A stretch of DNA of 31,388 bases from the IMG/VR virus record IMGVR_UViG_3300020187_000130, positions 1-31,388 of that record; one strand, 5' to 3'. This stretch comes from a virus. The first letter of the stretch is position 1; each line of letters opens with the position of its first letter. A model generated the notes under the pieces. That model searched no databases and was not told the DNA's origin. It saw nothing but the letters and a program-made list of their open reading frames with translations. Of the stretch, positions 30,700 through 31,388 are shown piece after piece. The position numbers and the translations under genes were made by a program.

Positions 30700-31388
30700 T
30701 TGCTTTTTATTACTACATTACCTCCATCGGACACAGTGACTGGATAAGTAGCTGAATCTGGATAATCATAATAAGATACTTTTTGTGGAGGTGTATAAGG
30801 TGCTGGTGTTCCGCCAACATTAGATCCTGGTAAGGTCACTCCCATTGCGCTTGCTGGTGCACCAGCGACTGCTGGCTGAGCAGAGTTATATGTTGCTACA
30901 TTTCCTCCGGCTGGTGCATTATAACTTGCTACATTTCCTCCGGCTGGTGCATTATAACTTGCCACGTTGCCTGCTACGTCTGCATTATAACTTGCCACGT
31001 TGCCAGATGTTGGTGCATTGTATGTTGCAGGATTTCCTGATATTTCTGGATTGTATGATGCAGGATTACTAGAAGCGCCTGAATTGTATGAAGCTACATT
31101 TCCTGGAGTGGGCGCATTATAAGTTGCAGGGCCGCCGTCAATTATTGCATTGTTTGAAGCTACAGTTCCTGGGGTGGGCGCATTATATGACGCAACCGTT
31201 CCTGGTGTAAATGTTGGTGCATTGTATGTTGCTGCTTCGCCGCCGCCAGAAACATTTCCTGAAGTAAATGTTGGTGCATTGTATGTTGCAGGGTTACCAC
31301 CGCCAGAAACATTTCCTGGAGTAAATGTTGGGGCATTGTATGTTGCTGCATTGTATGATGCAATAGTTCCTGGAGTATAGACTGGTGC
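30696..31388 (-). CDS. Asn/Ala/Pro/Thr repeat virion protein, 3' part (5' end outside window)
   Basis: The frame is open from the right edge to the TGA at 30696-30698, giving 230 visible residues. A GTG at 30998 could be mistaken for the start but the repeats continue in frame upstream. The visible part consists of repeats around N-P-A-T-Y-N-A-P-T and G-N-V-A-S-Y-N-A-P, with G-G-G spacers and F-T-P-G-N-V in the upstream units. The C-terminal 55 residues lose the repeat and end V-S-D-G-G-N-V-V-I-K-S-N. Such repeats are typical of fibrous or surface-displayed phage proteins. Exact DNA repeats are 33 and 57 bases long. Proline before Thr or Gly recurs, making it a possible substrate of the neighbouring oxygenase; this is speculation. 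No catalytic motif is visible. Confidence 0.7.
   Translation of the reverse strand, partial: APVYTPGTIASYNAATYNAPTFTPGNVSGGGNPATYNAPTFTSGNVSGGGEAATYNAPTFTPGTVASYNAPTPGTVASNNAIIDGGPATYNAPTPGNVASYNSGASSNPASYNPEISGNPATYNAPTSGNVASYNADVAGNVASYNAPAGGNVASYNAPAGGNVATYNSAQPAVAGAPASAMGVTLPGSNVGGTPAPYTPPQKVSYYDYPDSATYPVTVSDGGNVVIKSN
30901..30966. repeat. tandem 33-base repeat
   Basis: The segments at 30901-30933 and 30934-30966 are identical over the first 29 bases (starting tttcctccggctggtgcatt) and differ only near the end. 33 bases are 11 codons, encoding the G-G-N-V-A-S-Y-N-A-P-A unit of the repeat protein. Confidence 0.85.
31209..31345. repeat. 57-base period repeats in the same gene
   Basis: Near-identical segments beginning aaatgttggtgcattgtatg start at 31209, 31266 and 31323 (the third with one change, ggggca for ggtgca), a period of 57 bases or 19 codons. 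They encode the A-T-Y-N-A-P-T-F-T unit with G-N-V-S-G-G-G spacers. Confidence 0.8.

Noticed and set aside
31150-31380. Plus-strand frame of V-P-G-V-G-A-L-Y repeats
   Set aside because: It is the reverse-strand image of the in-frame N-A-P-T repeats. The opposite frame is open across the whole region and ends in a non-repeat C-terminus, so it is the real one.

Overview
The window reads as part of the virion-morphogenesis region of a T4-like (straboviral or kyanoviral type) marine myovirus. The evidence is an ordered set of recognisable T4 baseplate proteins on the minus strand: gp48, gp53, a gp27-like hub, gp5, gp25, gp6, gp7 and gp8. These are followed by very large marine-phage virion proteins and several fibre-like proteins. 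Base composition is AT-rich, genes are packed with TAATG and ATGA overlaps, and T4-type late promoter octamers (TATAAATA) lie in several intergenic gaps. No tRNA, integrase, transposase or CRISPR array was seen. The host cannot be named from sequence alone; a marine cyanobacterium or SAR11-like bacterium fits this style of genome.

Layout, read along the minus strand from the right. (1) 31388-30696 is the 3' part of a highly repetitive NAPT-type repeat protein. (2) 30641-27654 is a four-gene operon behind a good sigma70-like promoter. It encodes a prolyl-4-hydroxylase-like 2OG-Fe(II) oxygenase, two paralogous proteins of unknown function, and a GlcNAc-transferase of the Skp1-GnT1 type. (3) 27589-15336 is the baseplate operon behind a late promoter: gp48, gp53, gp27-like, gp5, an unknown, gp25, gp6, gp7, a small virion protein and gp8. 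(4) 15326-6105 holds a 2405-residue virion protein, a short coiled-coil protein, a fibre-like protein and a Tyr/Gly-repeat fibre. (5) 6057-4227 holds an unknown protein, a GT-A glycosyltransferase and a 2OG-oxygenase-like protein with an altered metal motif. (6) 679-1 returns to small virion or fibre proteins.

The exception to the minus-strand layout is 731-4243 on the plus strand. It is a compact, translationally coupled cassette of four mutually paralogous GT-A-like glycosyltransferases ending in a methyltransferase-like gene. It converges on the minus-strand operon of block 5, and the two 3' ends overlap by 17 bp. A perfect 12-bp hairpin followed by six U on the minus strand lies inside the end of the methyltransferase gene and looks like the terminator of the opposing operon.

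The structural genes build the baseplate and fibres. The remaining genes form an unusually rich protein- or glycan-modifying set: six glycosyltransferases, two oxygenase-like proteins and a methyltransferase. Most notably, the P4H plus GnT1-type pair repeats the enzyme logic of Skp1 hydroxyproline glycosylation, beside proline-containing repeat proteins that could be substrates. That functional link is an inference.
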